A stretch of DNA of 64,000 nt from Aphelocoma coerulescens (lineage: Eukaryota > Chordata > Aves > Passeriformes > Corvidae), in the NCBI RefSeq assembly GCF_041296385.1, contig NC_091020.1:34235001-34299000 (forward strand), read 5' to 3'. Positions 13,789-24,442 of this stretch are shown piece after piece. A program made the translations under genes and the position numbers. A model generated the notes under the pieces. The model made no database searches. It worked only from the letters and a program-made list of their open reading frames with translations, and was not told the origin of the DNA. Positions within the stretch are counted from its first letter, which is position 1. Each line of letters starts with the position of its first letter.

Positions 13789-13873
13789 CATGACAACCCC
13801 TCCAGACTGCTCTGCCGTGCACATGCTCATGATGGGAGCCATGCCAATGGTTGTCCCCTGGAAGTACACCCCG
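13789..13873 (-). CDS. ADAM12: ADAM12 internal exon (probable exon 10), metalloprotease domain
   Basis: An 85-nt exon: the last base of a Ser codon plus 28 codons. It encodes GVYFQGTTIGMAPIMSMCTA followed by EQSGGVVM. GVYFQGTTIGMAP forms the upper rim of the active-site cleft in M12B proteases, and MCT contains a cysteine of the catalytic-domain disulfides. The acceptor is CTCTCCTGCAG with a strong pyrimidine tract, and the donor is GTAAGTG, an almost ideal consensus. It ends on a whole codon and continues with DHSEN in 8882-9030. Open frames on the plus strand across this position are antisense shadows. Confidence 0.97.
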
Positions 13874-15072
13874 CTGCAGGAGAGTGGGAAAGGGGGAGAG
13901 GAGACACAGAGTCACCAGTCAATGCCAAGATACCTCCCTATTATTTTCAGTTTTGTATTTCTGCCAATCTCAAACAAAGACCCCGTTTCAGCTCCTCAGA
14001 TTTGCAGGTCTAAAGCAATGGAAAGCCCAGATGGGCTGTGCTGACTCAGCTGAACTGAACCACGGTGTCCCAGCTCTGGGAACATCCATTGGATCTCTCC
14101 CATTGGATCACCCTCCTTTGTTTTTACTGCTGCAACAGGACCCTTCTTCCCTTTCTTTGTTTCTGCTGACTGAAGTTGAGAACAGAAGTACAAGCATAAA
14201 AATAATGTCTCTAACTCCAAGAAGGGTTATTGTAATGCAAGGGGAAGTTTATGTGCTACTCGTGATGATCCACAGCCTAGAAAGTAATAATTTCAAACAA
14301 AGTGTTATTATACATAGAGAGCAATCAAATATCTCATGAGGGACAGTTTGGAAAGGCTTAATTTATTCTTACTCAGGTAATGTAGGAAGTAAATAACTCC
14401 TTTTAATTACTGAGACATCAGGTATGTTCATCTGCTTAGTATAAAGAATAGTCGATTGATCAAAATAACACCTGATTCAAGAAAGAGGTGTTCCCCTTAC
14501 CTTTTTTTTTAAGAGTGCTTTTTCTTTCACAGAATCATAGGCTGGTTTGGGTTGACAGGGATCTTTACTGAGTTACTTCAATCCAAGAATAAGCAGCAGG
14601 GTAAAATATATGTTTATGGTTTAATTTTTGAATCACGAGGGCAAATGAATTGTCTAAATTAGACAGCATTTTAAAGCATACTGAGGTCTTTTCACTAAGA
14701 AATAGGCTTCACATTGGGGTCAGAGCAGGACTGCCTTTTCCAGTGACAATTTGGACTGAGACCAGTTTAAACTGGTTGCAAATTCATACCGTGAGTATGC
14801 AGCAGTTTATTACAACCTACTGCTCTACACGGGCTGTACTCAGGACAGGCTTCGAGTACCAGGGCTGGGGAAGGAACTTGACTGAAGCATCTGCTGAAGG
14901 GCCCTGCAGAGTGTTTCTGTGTTTGATGTTTGCAGAGGGGAAAGACAAACCCTCAGGAGCACAGATGTTCCTCCCAACAGCCTAGCAGCTGGGGAAGGAC
15001 TCAGTACAGCTATCCTGAAATCCCCCAAATCCCCAAAATCCCAGCAGGTATCAAACCCAGAGTCAAGTCTAC
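13874..15072 (-). other. ADAM12: ADAM12 intron with short CR1 relic
   Basis: A complete 1,199-bp intron with GT-AG ends. It holds one very short CR1 end fragment near 14529. Nothing else is recognisable. Confidence 0.85.
14529..14575 (-). mobile_element. CR1 terminal relic, very short
   Basis: CACAGAATCATAGGCTGG followed by TTTGGGTTGACAGGGATC resembles only the last ~45 bp of a CR1. The rest is absent. Confidence 0.6.
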
Positions 15073-15242
15073 CTGATCAGCTGTGCATTGTCGTGGGCTT
15101 TACGAGGTAGGAGTTTGAGCTTTCTCCAGTCCAGAAACTCGTGCAGGCTGGTGAAAGGGTCCTGGGAAATGGAGCACTTATCCATGTCATTCCACACTTC
15201 CACTCCAACCAGGGCCACTCGGATATTTAGTGGCCTGTAGAA
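15073..15242 (-). CDS. ADAM12: ADAM12 internal exon (probable exon 9), metalloprotease domain
   Basis: A 170-nt exon: 56 codons plus two bases of a Ser codon. It starts FYRPLNIRVALVGVEVWNDM, continues DKCSISQDPFTSLHEFLDW, and ends in LLPRKAHDNAQLI. These are strongly conserved M12B core elements: the central strand LVGVEVW, the DPFTSLHEFLDWR helix, and the HDNAQLI motif before the edge strand that lines the substrate cleft. The acceptor TTCTTCTTAG has a good pyrimidine tract and the donor is GTAGACT. Small substitutions relative to human (for example IVLVG to VALVG) are conservative. The exon joins in frame to 13789-13873 through a split Ser codon (AG|C). Confidence 0.97.
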
Positions 15243-17256
15243 CTAAGAAGAAGAGAAAAGTACGAAATATGCATCTAAAAAACATTTCAGACCATGTTGG
15301 ATTAGAATATTTCAGTAAAAGCATAATGACCCTTTCTAGTAGAGATTAAAACAATTTAGTCTTCAGGGCAAAACATCTGATAGGACTCAGACAAAATATT
15401 TCCAAGACTTCCAGCAAACAGCTCTGGCCCAACTCAATACCCATAAGGCATTCAAAGAGATCCAGGGATTTCCTGCTTCTCCATGTCCTACCCAACCCTG
15501 CAACTCCCTCCCCATGGCCTTCAGCTCAGAATGGACTCTTGGCCACGGCAGGTGACTCTCCCAGGGCTGCCCCACCCTGGATTGCCCAGATCCAATTCCA
15601 GAGGGACAGGAACTGTGCTGTGCTATGGTTGTGGTTCACAATAATAGCTGAAAATGATCCAGGGTCATCAAGTCTTGCTCAGAGCAGATAAAACCAAGTG
15701 ATTTTATCAATTCCCCCACCACAAAAGCCATTTTGCTGCAAGAGGGGAGCCAGAGCAACCTTAGCAGAGCCACAACAGCAATTCAAATGTGAGACTAATG
15801 TGAGGAAGGAGTCAAGGATTGATCAAGTCCAGATCTGCCTGACAGGCTGAGGAAAACATACAATAGATCTTTGTCTTGTTTCTATGCATTACAGTCATTT
15901 GCATAACACCGGCATTTGTTGAGCATAAATTAAGCATGAAACAAAAAATATATTACAATATGCAAAATTAATTTTGAGCAGGTAACATATAAACACCTGT
16001 CCTCTGGCAATAAGTCAGCAAGACAATTATGGATGAGGTAGAGGTGTCTTCAGCAGCTTGTTTTTAATCAGGAATGCTTCTCCTTGAAGTATTGCCCTTG
16101 AAGTACCTCTTGGTAAGTTCTCAGATAAATTAAGACTCTCTCAGTTATAATTTCACTATGAGACTCCTAATTTTTTCTGGCCATACAGCCCAGAAAAAAT
16201 AAACTCTAATTTTTTCAAAAACCACTCTAGAGGACTCTTAGCCTTTATTGTTTACTGTCAAAAAATTATTTCAAGACCAAAAGAATCCAGTGTATGTCTC
16301 CCTCTCTTATTGCTCTCACTCAGCCATCAACTTCTGCTTCCTTATTTTTAATTCTGCCATCTTCCTTGGATTATATGTCTTATTAACTGTGTTTTCACAG
16401 GCCTTTGCTGGCCTTGCAACTGCACCTTCCCTTGTCGCTGCAAATGACTTTGTTCTCCAAATTCCTCTTCAAAATAATCCTCTTTTTTTTCTATAGGATG
16501 TTCCATAGGTGATTATTCCCCAGTGAATAAAATCCCAGGGCTAAATTGTGCTTTTCCTTAGGAATAGGTCTTTGCATTCTATATACAGCAGAGCAGAGCT
16601 CATGGCTTAGTGTATCAAAGCACAAGTGAAAGGTTTAAATTTGCTTTTCCTGCCTGGCGAGAAGCTTTGCTCTGAAATACTGGAGTATCAGGAAAGCTGC
16701 AGGATTAACTCCATGAAAGGTGAGTGCATGAGGAGATGTGGCTATGATTTAATAGCAGAAGAAAGAGATTTCACAGCAACACCCTTCAGGAGGTGTAGTG
16801 AGGTTGGGAAAAGAGAAACAATCCTGTGGCAATCTGTTTATCCACTACTTTTCTTATCCCATACTGCTCCCCCTGCTTTCCCTTGCCCCTGGGTCTGGCC
16901 ACTCCCTCGGGCTCTCCCTATGGGTTCCTGTACCCCAACTCGCCCATGCACCGCCCCTGCGATCTGACAAACCCCCCCGTGCCCGGATCACCAGCTCTCT
17001 CTGCCTCTGGGGATGGCCAGGACACCATGTAACATTAAAGACCTTTGGAAGCCCAGTGAGGGTCCCTTCTCTGCCTCCTTTGCTGTCACTGGGCTGTAGA
17101 GCTGATAGCTGGCTGGAGCAGAACTGCAGAGCCGCCCAAAATGGGCTACGGGAGGGCGAAATGGTCACGGGGCCCTAAGCAGCCCTGCTGAGCTCTCAGG
17201 GAAACCTACAGCTTGCTAAACCAAACTAGCACTACAACACAATCCCATGTTCTTAC
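15243..17256 (-). other. ADAM12: ADAM12 intron with GC-rich possible old LTR
   Basis: A complete 2,014-bp intron with GT-AG ends. The distinctive part is a GC-rich block at about 16826-17180, listed separately as a possible degraded LTR. The rest is AT-rich unique sequence. Confidence 0.82.
16826..17180 (+). mobile_element. Possible degraded GC-rich LTR
   Basis: A ~350-bp GC-rich island in AT-rich intron. It contains CCTGTACCCCAACTCGCCCA, ATTAAAGACCTTTGGAAGCC (an AATAAA-like signal variant near 17035) and AGTGAGGGTCCCTTCTCTGC, a layout reminiscent of an LTR R/U5 junction in plus orientation. No clean TG...CA ends or target duplication could be defined, so this is tentative. An unrelated GC-rich unique segment is the alternative. 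Confidence 0.35.
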
Positions 17257-17328
17257 CTTATCAACGTAGTTTGCAATTTCTATCAGCCTCTGCTTAATTT
17301 TTTCCACATCTTTGCCTTGTCTCTGAAA
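17257..17328 (-). CDS. ADAM12: ADAM12 internal exon (probable exon 8), metalloprotease domain
   Basis: A 72-nt, phase-0 exon of 24 codons: FQRQGKDVEKIKQRLIEIAN followed by YVDK. It corresponds to the first helix of the M12B fold and matches mammalian ADAM12 with a few conservative changes. The 3' splice site is CCAAG preceded by a weak, purine-interrupted pyrimidine tract. The donor is GTAAGAA. At 837 bp the intron on its upstream side (17329-18165) is the shortest in the window. The reading frame is open across both junctions. Confidence 0.95.
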
Positions 17329-18165
17329 CTTGGAATGTAAAGGATCAATGTACCAGCAGCACCAATGTCAGTGTTTTCCCCCCCACAAGAGCCAGCACAT
17401 CAGGGATGTTTGGGAATTAGGGTGCAGCCAAAAGCCACCAGCAGACTCCTGTTGGATTCACAGGACCATAGTCTGCCCCAAAAGAAACACAGCTGTGGGA
17501 GAGGATTTTGGGTCTCGTGAAAAGATTTTAAAATCTCCAAGTGTTACACAGCGGTCTTTTCAGGACTGATGTTTTGGGAAAAAGTTCTTCTCTTAGCAGG
17601 TCTTGCAAAGAGTGATTGCAATTCCCTGAGTAGCAGTGTTCAAGGAGCCCAAAAAAAAAAAACAAAAAAACCCCCAGGAAAATAATTCAAGCCAAGATTC
17701 AGATCTTTGCCATTCAGCTCACTGGAACATTTTTACAGCCAGTGCTGGGTACTTTGAAGCTCCCTTCGCAAACCATCAGGAAGGCAGTCGTGCTCCACGG
17801 AATGTGATGGCAAAGCACTGCTTCAGGAGCACTGACAGCCCCACTGAGGGCAGAGTGAATGGCAGTGAGGACTTAACTTGCTCAAGGAATGAATATTTGC
17901 CTCTTCTTCCATACTGACAGACACCCCAGTTAGTTCAGAGTCAAACTCCTTAGGAAATATTGCAAGAAATTTGCAGTTGAGTATCAGTATTGTCCTCTCT
18001 TAATAACTCCTTCCCTTGCTCAGCCCTAACTAGGGAGGGTAATTTACCTCAGAAAACCACCATATTATTGACTGAAGCACCTTATTTGCAGCACCATGGT
18101 AACTGAACTGGGCTGCCCCTTTCCTGCTCACGCTTCCCATAACTTTTTATTTTGCAGTTCCTTAC
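17329..18165 (-). other. ADAM12: ADAM12 short intron
   Basis: A complete 837-bp intron with GT-AG ends. No repeats are seen apart from a short interrupted A-run near 17650. Confidence 0.85.
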
Positions 18166-18231
18166 CTCACGATTATCTGCCACAATAACAAGCTCCACAT
18201 ACTTTGTTGTCTTCAGAGTCTCCCTCTTGTA
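18166..18231 (-). CDS. ADAM12: ADAM12 internal exon (probable exon 7), pro/catalytic junction
   Basis: A 66-nt, phase-0 exon of 22 codons: YKRETLKTTKYVELVIVADN followed by RE. YKR finishes the convertase site started in the exon at 22102-22285. KYVELVIVADN is the first beta strand of the reprolysin (M12B) metalloprotease domain and is nearly invariant in ADAM12. Splice sites read CTGACAG (acceptor) and GTAAGG (donor) on the reverse strand. Mature protease is therefore expected to begin at or just after ETLK. No lesions are seen. Confidence 0.96.
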
Positions 18232-21200
18232 CTGTCAGAAAAACATAGAAGTCTTATTTTATTTTCAGCATTGATACAACAAAGTGCTTGCAAGAGGAAA
18301 CACCCAGTGCCTCAGATTTCCTACATTTTACTACGATTTTACTACATACAAATTTGTAGTGTATTCCTCCTCCTCCTCATGGAAGTCTTCCTTACTTACA
18401 AAGCCCCTCAGGATTTGATCACAGTAAGCAGGAGAGTGGTGCAAAATCTCTCTCAACCTTTCAGCTTTCTGCAGTTGAAGTGTTTGAGTTATCTTTCCTC
18501 ACAGGAGAATATCCCCTCTAGCAGAAAGACCTTTGCTATTTCCAAGGCACACTTAAAGGGATGAGGTAACTTCTAACAAACGTTTCACAAAATAGACAAA
18601 CTGGTTACTGAGAAAAATGAGAGATAAAAGGATATTGAGTGAAGCAGAGAAGAGGTCAAGCAGTCAACTGATAAATTATGTAGGAAGAAAAAACCCAAAA
18701 ATGAAAAGAGTAGGACCAACTGTCAGTGTCTGGGGAAGCAAATTAATACCTGAAAAATGGAAGGCACACATTTAATTTTGTATCTGCATACTCATATAAA
18801 ATGCAGGTCTAAAAGTATCATAATGTTTAGCTGAAAAAACAAAATCACTGAAGAAAGTGAAATGATTTTTTAAGAGTACAAAACATATCACAGCTCCTTT
18901 GCTACCCCTAAATTTAAGTGACCTCTTAGTGCCTGTGAAAGTTCTGTGATTTACAGCAGCAGCATCTATCCTATCATTCCTCCCTTGTGTCTGGAATAGG
19001 ATATTTAGGGAAAAGAGGTCTCAGCAGAATATCTGATCTTCCTGCCAGAACTTAAAGGGCTTAAACAGATGTATGACCTACAACTGACCATGGTGTCTTG
19101 AGCTGCAGCAAAGCTCTTTAACCTAAAACATAACTAAAGCTTTCCAAGGAAAACTGTTCCAAGGCAAACTGAGTGATCCCCAGTGCTGGACATTGCCTTC
19201 CAGCCAAATTTCAAAGTTTTCTTCACATTATCTAACTGTTCATCTTCTTTATCTGCAGATTAATGATATTGATGTTTTGCAACAATTAGAGAAAAGTGAA
19301 CGATGCAATCTTTAGTATCTGACTTTCAAACTCATATTTAAAATGTTGCAAACTCCAGTAACTTGAAAAGAGTTAAGTTTCATTTGGACAATATTTATGG
19401 AGGGAGAGAGGACTAAAAGCTGCTGTTCATGAACTAAACATCAAGGATACAAACACTTGACAGGATTACACTTATTAGGGGCTCTAGCAAATGAGCTGAG
19501 TGGATACTTTTATAACTTCTGGTATTGGGGTGTGATGTCAGTCAGACATGAGTGAGGTGCCACGAAAAAGCAAATGGCCATGTGGGGGCAGTTTGTGATG
19601 GATATGACCTCTCAGACACTAAAACTCTCAAACCCTGAAATTTATTATGAGGTCCCAAAGAGATGCATCTCCAAGGTGCCTCTCATCCTCCTCCAAGGGA
19701 AGAAAATACGATACAGGAAAATCTGAGTTCAAAGGTACAAGGAGAGCTCTGTTACATAAGTCAGTTTAGAACGTTTCCCTCTTACCCAGAGTAAAACTGT
19801 TTGGACTGGAGAGAGTGAGCTGGAGAGAAATTGGCTTGCAGGTATAAAAATCACATAAGCCTCTGGTGACTGACTTGCATAACAAATCTGTTCCTGAGAT
19901 TTGCCCAAAGGCTATGTGCATTCCTAGGATACAATATTTATTGATGAAATACACCTAATTATGGCTTCTTTCAGCTTGCTTTCTGCAGCCAGCTGCATCA
20001 ATGCACAACCCCTTTGCTGAGTTAATCCTTCAGAACTGAAATGAACAGTCAATGACACAGCCACGAGAGGCAGGGGACAATGGGCTTTGTTCCACTGACC
20101 ATTTTCTCTCTCCTCTGCTTCTTCCACACCTGATCCTGTCACAAACTTGCTGTCCCAGCAGCTGTAGCCCTTCCTCAGACTTCCCTCCTTGGGAATTGGC
20201 ACAGCTTGGTTTGACACTGCAGAGGTGCAGCCTCTCTTTCTCCACACTCTAAGAAGTCACCTGCTTGGTTGTGGCTACCAGCAAAATGGCTCTTTTTTCT
20301 TTGTGGCTACAGAGAAAATTCCCTACTGCAGGGTCTGTCCCACACACCAGACGTTCTGCAGGGTCCTGTCTCAATGGAGCTCAGCTGTAACACTCCTTGG
20401 TGCAATTTGAGGGTCCAGTGAGTCATGAAATGACCCAGTACTTACAGAGACCCCGCTCCAGCGGGGCACAGCCTGTTTGCAACGTCCTCTGCAGCTCCTG
20501 CCTTGCTCCACTGAAGCTCCTGTTTGGATTGGGAAGCTGAGTCTGCTGCTTGTCCCATCCTTTGTCTGTACTTACATCTAACCCAAAGGCCCTCTGTGAT
20601 ATATTGATCTCACATTTCAGCTCTGCTCAATAAGAATTTTGTGTAGGTGGTTGAGTGAAGAGTCGGGGGAAAAAACCAAACAAAAATCTTCCCCCAGACC
20701 TGTCAAGAAGCCAAATATTTTCATCATGCCCTGAACCTTAGGCCAGATTTCTGCTTAATTCTGTCACCCAGTGTGACTTGGAGCAGCTTTATGTCTCCCC
20801 ACTTTGCAGGTCATCTTTATTCAGTGTGTCCACTGACAGACTGCTTAGTGACAACACTGAAATATGAAAACTCACTCCACACATTACATTTGACAGCTTT
20901 CAAAATTCTTACATTAGAAGTCTAACCAACTTACTCATTAAATGTATTGTACCTATCCATATGATGTGACTGCTGACAGGTTTTATAATTATGTCCACTG
21001 AACCACAGCAAAAATATTTTTTGGATATTTAAAGTAAAATCTGGGATGTAGTTGAAGGCACCAGCAAAATGGGAGAAGCATAAGATTGATAATAAAATGG
21101 CTCTGATTGTATCAGCTTGTTACCTGCACACATTTTATTTCTTTATTGCATTGATTACTTCAGTGGAATTCAGTCAAAGTCACAAATAACTTGGGGAAAC

Positions 21201-22101
21201 CTTAAGAAGTTATTTTTCCAATATTTCCCACCCACACATACTTTTCAAAATACATTTAATTCTTAAAATGTTACATGCAAGGGCTAATGCTCTAGATGTA
21301 ATATTTAATACTCCTAAAAATGTAAAATAAATTAATTCCATTGCACAAATTATACCTAGGGATGTCACTTAGGTCGCTTTCTGTAACAATGGATCTGGTG
21401 CAAAGCCTGAGCCATACATGCGAGTCCAAATCCCCATTTGTGACATTTAAGAAATGCTGATGGCAGATTTGTATTATTATATAATTCCTGAACAACTAAC
21501 CCAGCCTTTTCTACAATCCTCATCCAATATATAGATGAATTTATTACAGCATTTCCTCTCCCTGGTTTTTAGCTCATTTAATTTCTGGTTTCTGTTAGCT
21601 AGGTGTGTCTCACATGAAGCACATTTCTGCCAACATCACAGCAACTACAATAATACAGCTGTAAAATAATATGCTGAGAATTTGTTTTGTCTGCATAAGA
21701 GACTTTTCTACTAAAATTTAAAGGTTCCAGACCTGGTATTAGCAAAGTATCCCAGCTATCACATTCTCTTTCATCTTGGGAGGGCAAGAACTTTTCCAGA
21801 CATCGCTCAGTATTCTTAGGGAGCCTTAAATTCTAGTTATAACCATACAAGAACCAAAATATATGACCATAATAGGAACCCATAAACTTTTCTGTGTTGA
21901 AAAGAAAGTGAAAAGCAAGTTAGGGAGAGTCGAGGAAAAGTAATAAAGCTTTAACAAATAATTTCAAGGCCGCACTTCAGCAGATAACACCAAGGGAAGT
22001 TGATGATGTGGGTTAATGTTTTGCTCAGTAGAGACTCTTGTCATAGGCACTAATATGGAAATGCTGCCAGCCAGACACATAAAAGCACATCAGCCACCTA
22101 C
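18232..22101 (-). other. ADAM12: ADAM12 intron, unique sequence
   Basis: A complete 3,870-bp intron with GT-AG ends. I see no recognisable transposon, RNA gene or tandem array in it. Confidence 0.8.
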
Positions 22102-22285
22102 CCTGCCAGCTAGAGAATGCTGGGACGTGTCACTGTCAGCAGCCCTCATGGCAGGGATGTCCAGCTGGTGGCCACAAGATCCTGGGGCTATTTTCAGATT
22201 CTCCGCTCGGTAGATCTTGTGTTCACTGGTTGCACCTTCCAGTGGCTCCAGAACGTAGCTGTTGTTTTCAAACACAATAATTCCC
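22102..22285 (-). CDS. ADAM12: ADAM12 internal exon (probable exon 6), prodomain with cysteine switch
   Basis: This 184-nt exon (1 nt + 61 codons) opens with GIIVFENNSYVLEPLEGAT, matching the distal prodomain of mammalian ADAM12. The segment PGSCGH carries the unpaired Cys (codon 22174-22176) that in this family coordinates the catalytic zinc and keeps the zymogen latent. N-N-S is a potential N-glycosylation sequon. The exon ends in SLAGR. With the next exon's YKR this makes R-Y-K-R, a furin/proprotein-convertase consensus, as expected for Golgi activation. Residues between the Cys switch and the cleavage site differ markedly from my recollection of the human protein, so this linker seems fast-evolving. 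Acceptor CCCAG and donor GTAGGT are intact. Confidence 0.95.
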
Positions 22286-22559
22286 CTGGGACAGAGGAGA
22301 GCAGAGTGAGACTCGTGGTTTTCAGGAGCTTGTCTACACCAAAGTTACACCAAGTTTAATAAGGATGGAGTCTGAGCAAGCAAAGCACTGATTTACAATG
22401 TCACGGGCGAGCGGAGCAGGAAACATCAAAGCTGTACATTTGTCATTGCAGCACACACGGTACTTTAAAAGAAGCAATGGCTCACAGAAATTTGTCTCTT
22501 CTGAAGTGCTGCACTGCAGAACAAAATGATATTTGTGTTTTATTTGCTTTCCATTCTCC

Positions 22560-22626
22560 CAGTGATGCACTGCCGACGCCGACGGAGCCGCGGCGCACGG
22601 CTTCCGAGGAGCCACGGCAAATGGGA
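22560..22626. other. Small CpG-dense patch in intron
   Basis: GCCGACGCCGACGGAGCCGC and GGCGCACGGCTTCCGAGG give roughly ten CpG in about 65 bp, whereas the flanking intron is almost CpG-free. It lies about 280 bp upstream (in gene direction) of the cysteine-switch exon. It is too short for a CpG island by usual criteria. Confidence 0.6.
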
Positions 22627-23049
22627 ACGAACAAGAGCCTGGAGAAACGCTTTGGGAAGCAAAGGTACAGTGGGAAAGCATTCACTGCAGTCTGCAGTGT
22701 GCATTACAGCTGTTAAACCAAACCCTGATGGGAGCCTGGGCTCTGCCAGATCAAAGAGGCCTCGCAGTGTCAGGATGGATTATTAAATATTGCACAGTGG
22801 GCAGCAGAGTGAAGCTCAGAAACGGGAACAGTTGATTCCTGTTTCGCTCATTTTGCTGCCCAAAATAATAATTTTGACAGCAACACCACCTGCTCCCTGA
22901 GGAACTCACAGATTTTCCAGTGAAAGCCCTCTTGCTGAATTCTTTAAGCTATGGCCTGCAAGAGAAAAGAGGGTCCTTGTGCTGGGTCCTGCCCAGTTGT
23001 CCTGAGATGCCACAGCAAAAGAAAAGTGACAAAAGGTTGAATATCTGGG

Positions 23050-23160
23050 GGTGGCCAGCCTGGAGAAGAGAAGGCTCCAGGGGGACCTCAGAGCCCCTTC
23101 CAGGGCCTAAAGGGGCTCCAGGAGAGCTGGAGAGGGACTGGGGACAAGGGATGGAGTGAC
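23050..23160 (+). mobile_element. CR1 LINE fragment, sense on plus strand
   Basis: GGGTGGCCAGCCTGGAGAAG, AGAAGGCTCCAGGGGGACCT and GAGAGGGACTGGGGACAAGG are an internal CR1 segment in sense direction. It is truncated on both sides and lacks the 3' octamers. Confidence 0.85.
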
Positions 23161-24392
23161 TTTATTTTCCTAGTGTGTCTTTTTGGTGTTTTAGAAGTGT
23201 CTGCCCTTTTTATTCCTGTCTGTGCTGCAGCAAAGGTAAGATGCTACAACCACTATGAGGCCAATACATGTTGCTGGACAATTTTCCTGCAGAAAGTTAA
23301 AAAAAGAAGGATAAAATCGGAGAAAGAGGAAGGGCCCAAAAGCAGGTTAATGACACCATGAAGCCTTATTTAAAAATAAAATTATGATAATTAGGACAAA
23401 GCTGCCTTAGCTAGTCTATTATTAGGAAGATATGATAAAGAAGCTCAAAGTCGTTGGTCTGCTAACAAATTAAGTGAAGTATTAATTCCAAGCTGGCTGC
23501 ACAATTTTGCTACAGAGCACCATTAACACCAGCTCAGCCAAGCCAATAGACATTTTACTGGTGACTGGAACAGCTACAAGTCCAAGAAAAAATGCAGCCT
23601 GGAAAGCCATGATATCAAAATCTGTACAACAGCAGTCACAGGAGCCTGTTTTACTGACCTGAACCAAAGCTCAGGGTCTGATAATTCATCTGCAGCTTCT
23701 CAGGCCCCTTGGCAGAGCAGGTAAGACACACTCACCCATCACACGGCGTGCTGGGAGTGATGGATCACGGCTGGAAAAGCTGGACTGATTTATCCCAGCA
23801 ACCCTGCAGCTCCAGCCAGGATCCCAACAACCCTCCTGACATACGAGACACCTCTGGGCAGGTCACCCCGTGATTTGAGTAACCTCACACCCCACAGCTC
23901 TCAATTATTGTCAGAGCTGCCTTACTCCTTGGAGGATTTAGGAAACTAGGACAACATATTCCCTTTACTCCAAAAACCAGTAGCTCTGTAATCAGCACAA
24001 TCAAATAAGGATTGTTGTCTTTGCCTTGTGCAATTAATCATTTAATTTTGGAGGCAGGAGTCCATTAGTCACTGTTTGAAATGGGCCAGCCTGAGCAGCT
24101 CCCTGTGTTGACAACTCAAAAACAACGGCAAAGCATGAAGAGGTTTATTTTTAACGCTAGATTTGCCCTTCTTAGAACATTCACTTTCAAAATTAGAGGC
24201 TTAAATAATTTTCTTTAATTACTTACACTAGAAAGGGAGAGACTTAGTTGTATCCTGAGTAGAGTTCTCTCCATTTTTATTTTTTTAAAATATTTTAAAG
24301 TAAGCATCACGTTTGCAGAAGTTCATATCCAAAACGTGCTGCATCAATGCCACGTTTCCAATGTATCCCTGATGTACCCAAAAATCTGTCTT

Positions 24393-24442
24393 AAAGAACT
24401 AAATAACCATTTCTTTCAAAAGAACTAAATAACCACTTCTTT
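24393..24442 (+). repeat. 26-bp tandem duplication (two copies)
   Basis: AAAGAACTAAATAACCATTT at 24393 recurs as AAAGAACTAAATAACCACTT at 24419, each followed by CTTT. One mismatch. Confidence 0.8.

Noticed and set aside
13571..14339. Plus-strand open frames of about 157-162 residues
   Set aside because: They are antisense to the verified ADAM12 exon at 13789-13873 and its intron flanks.
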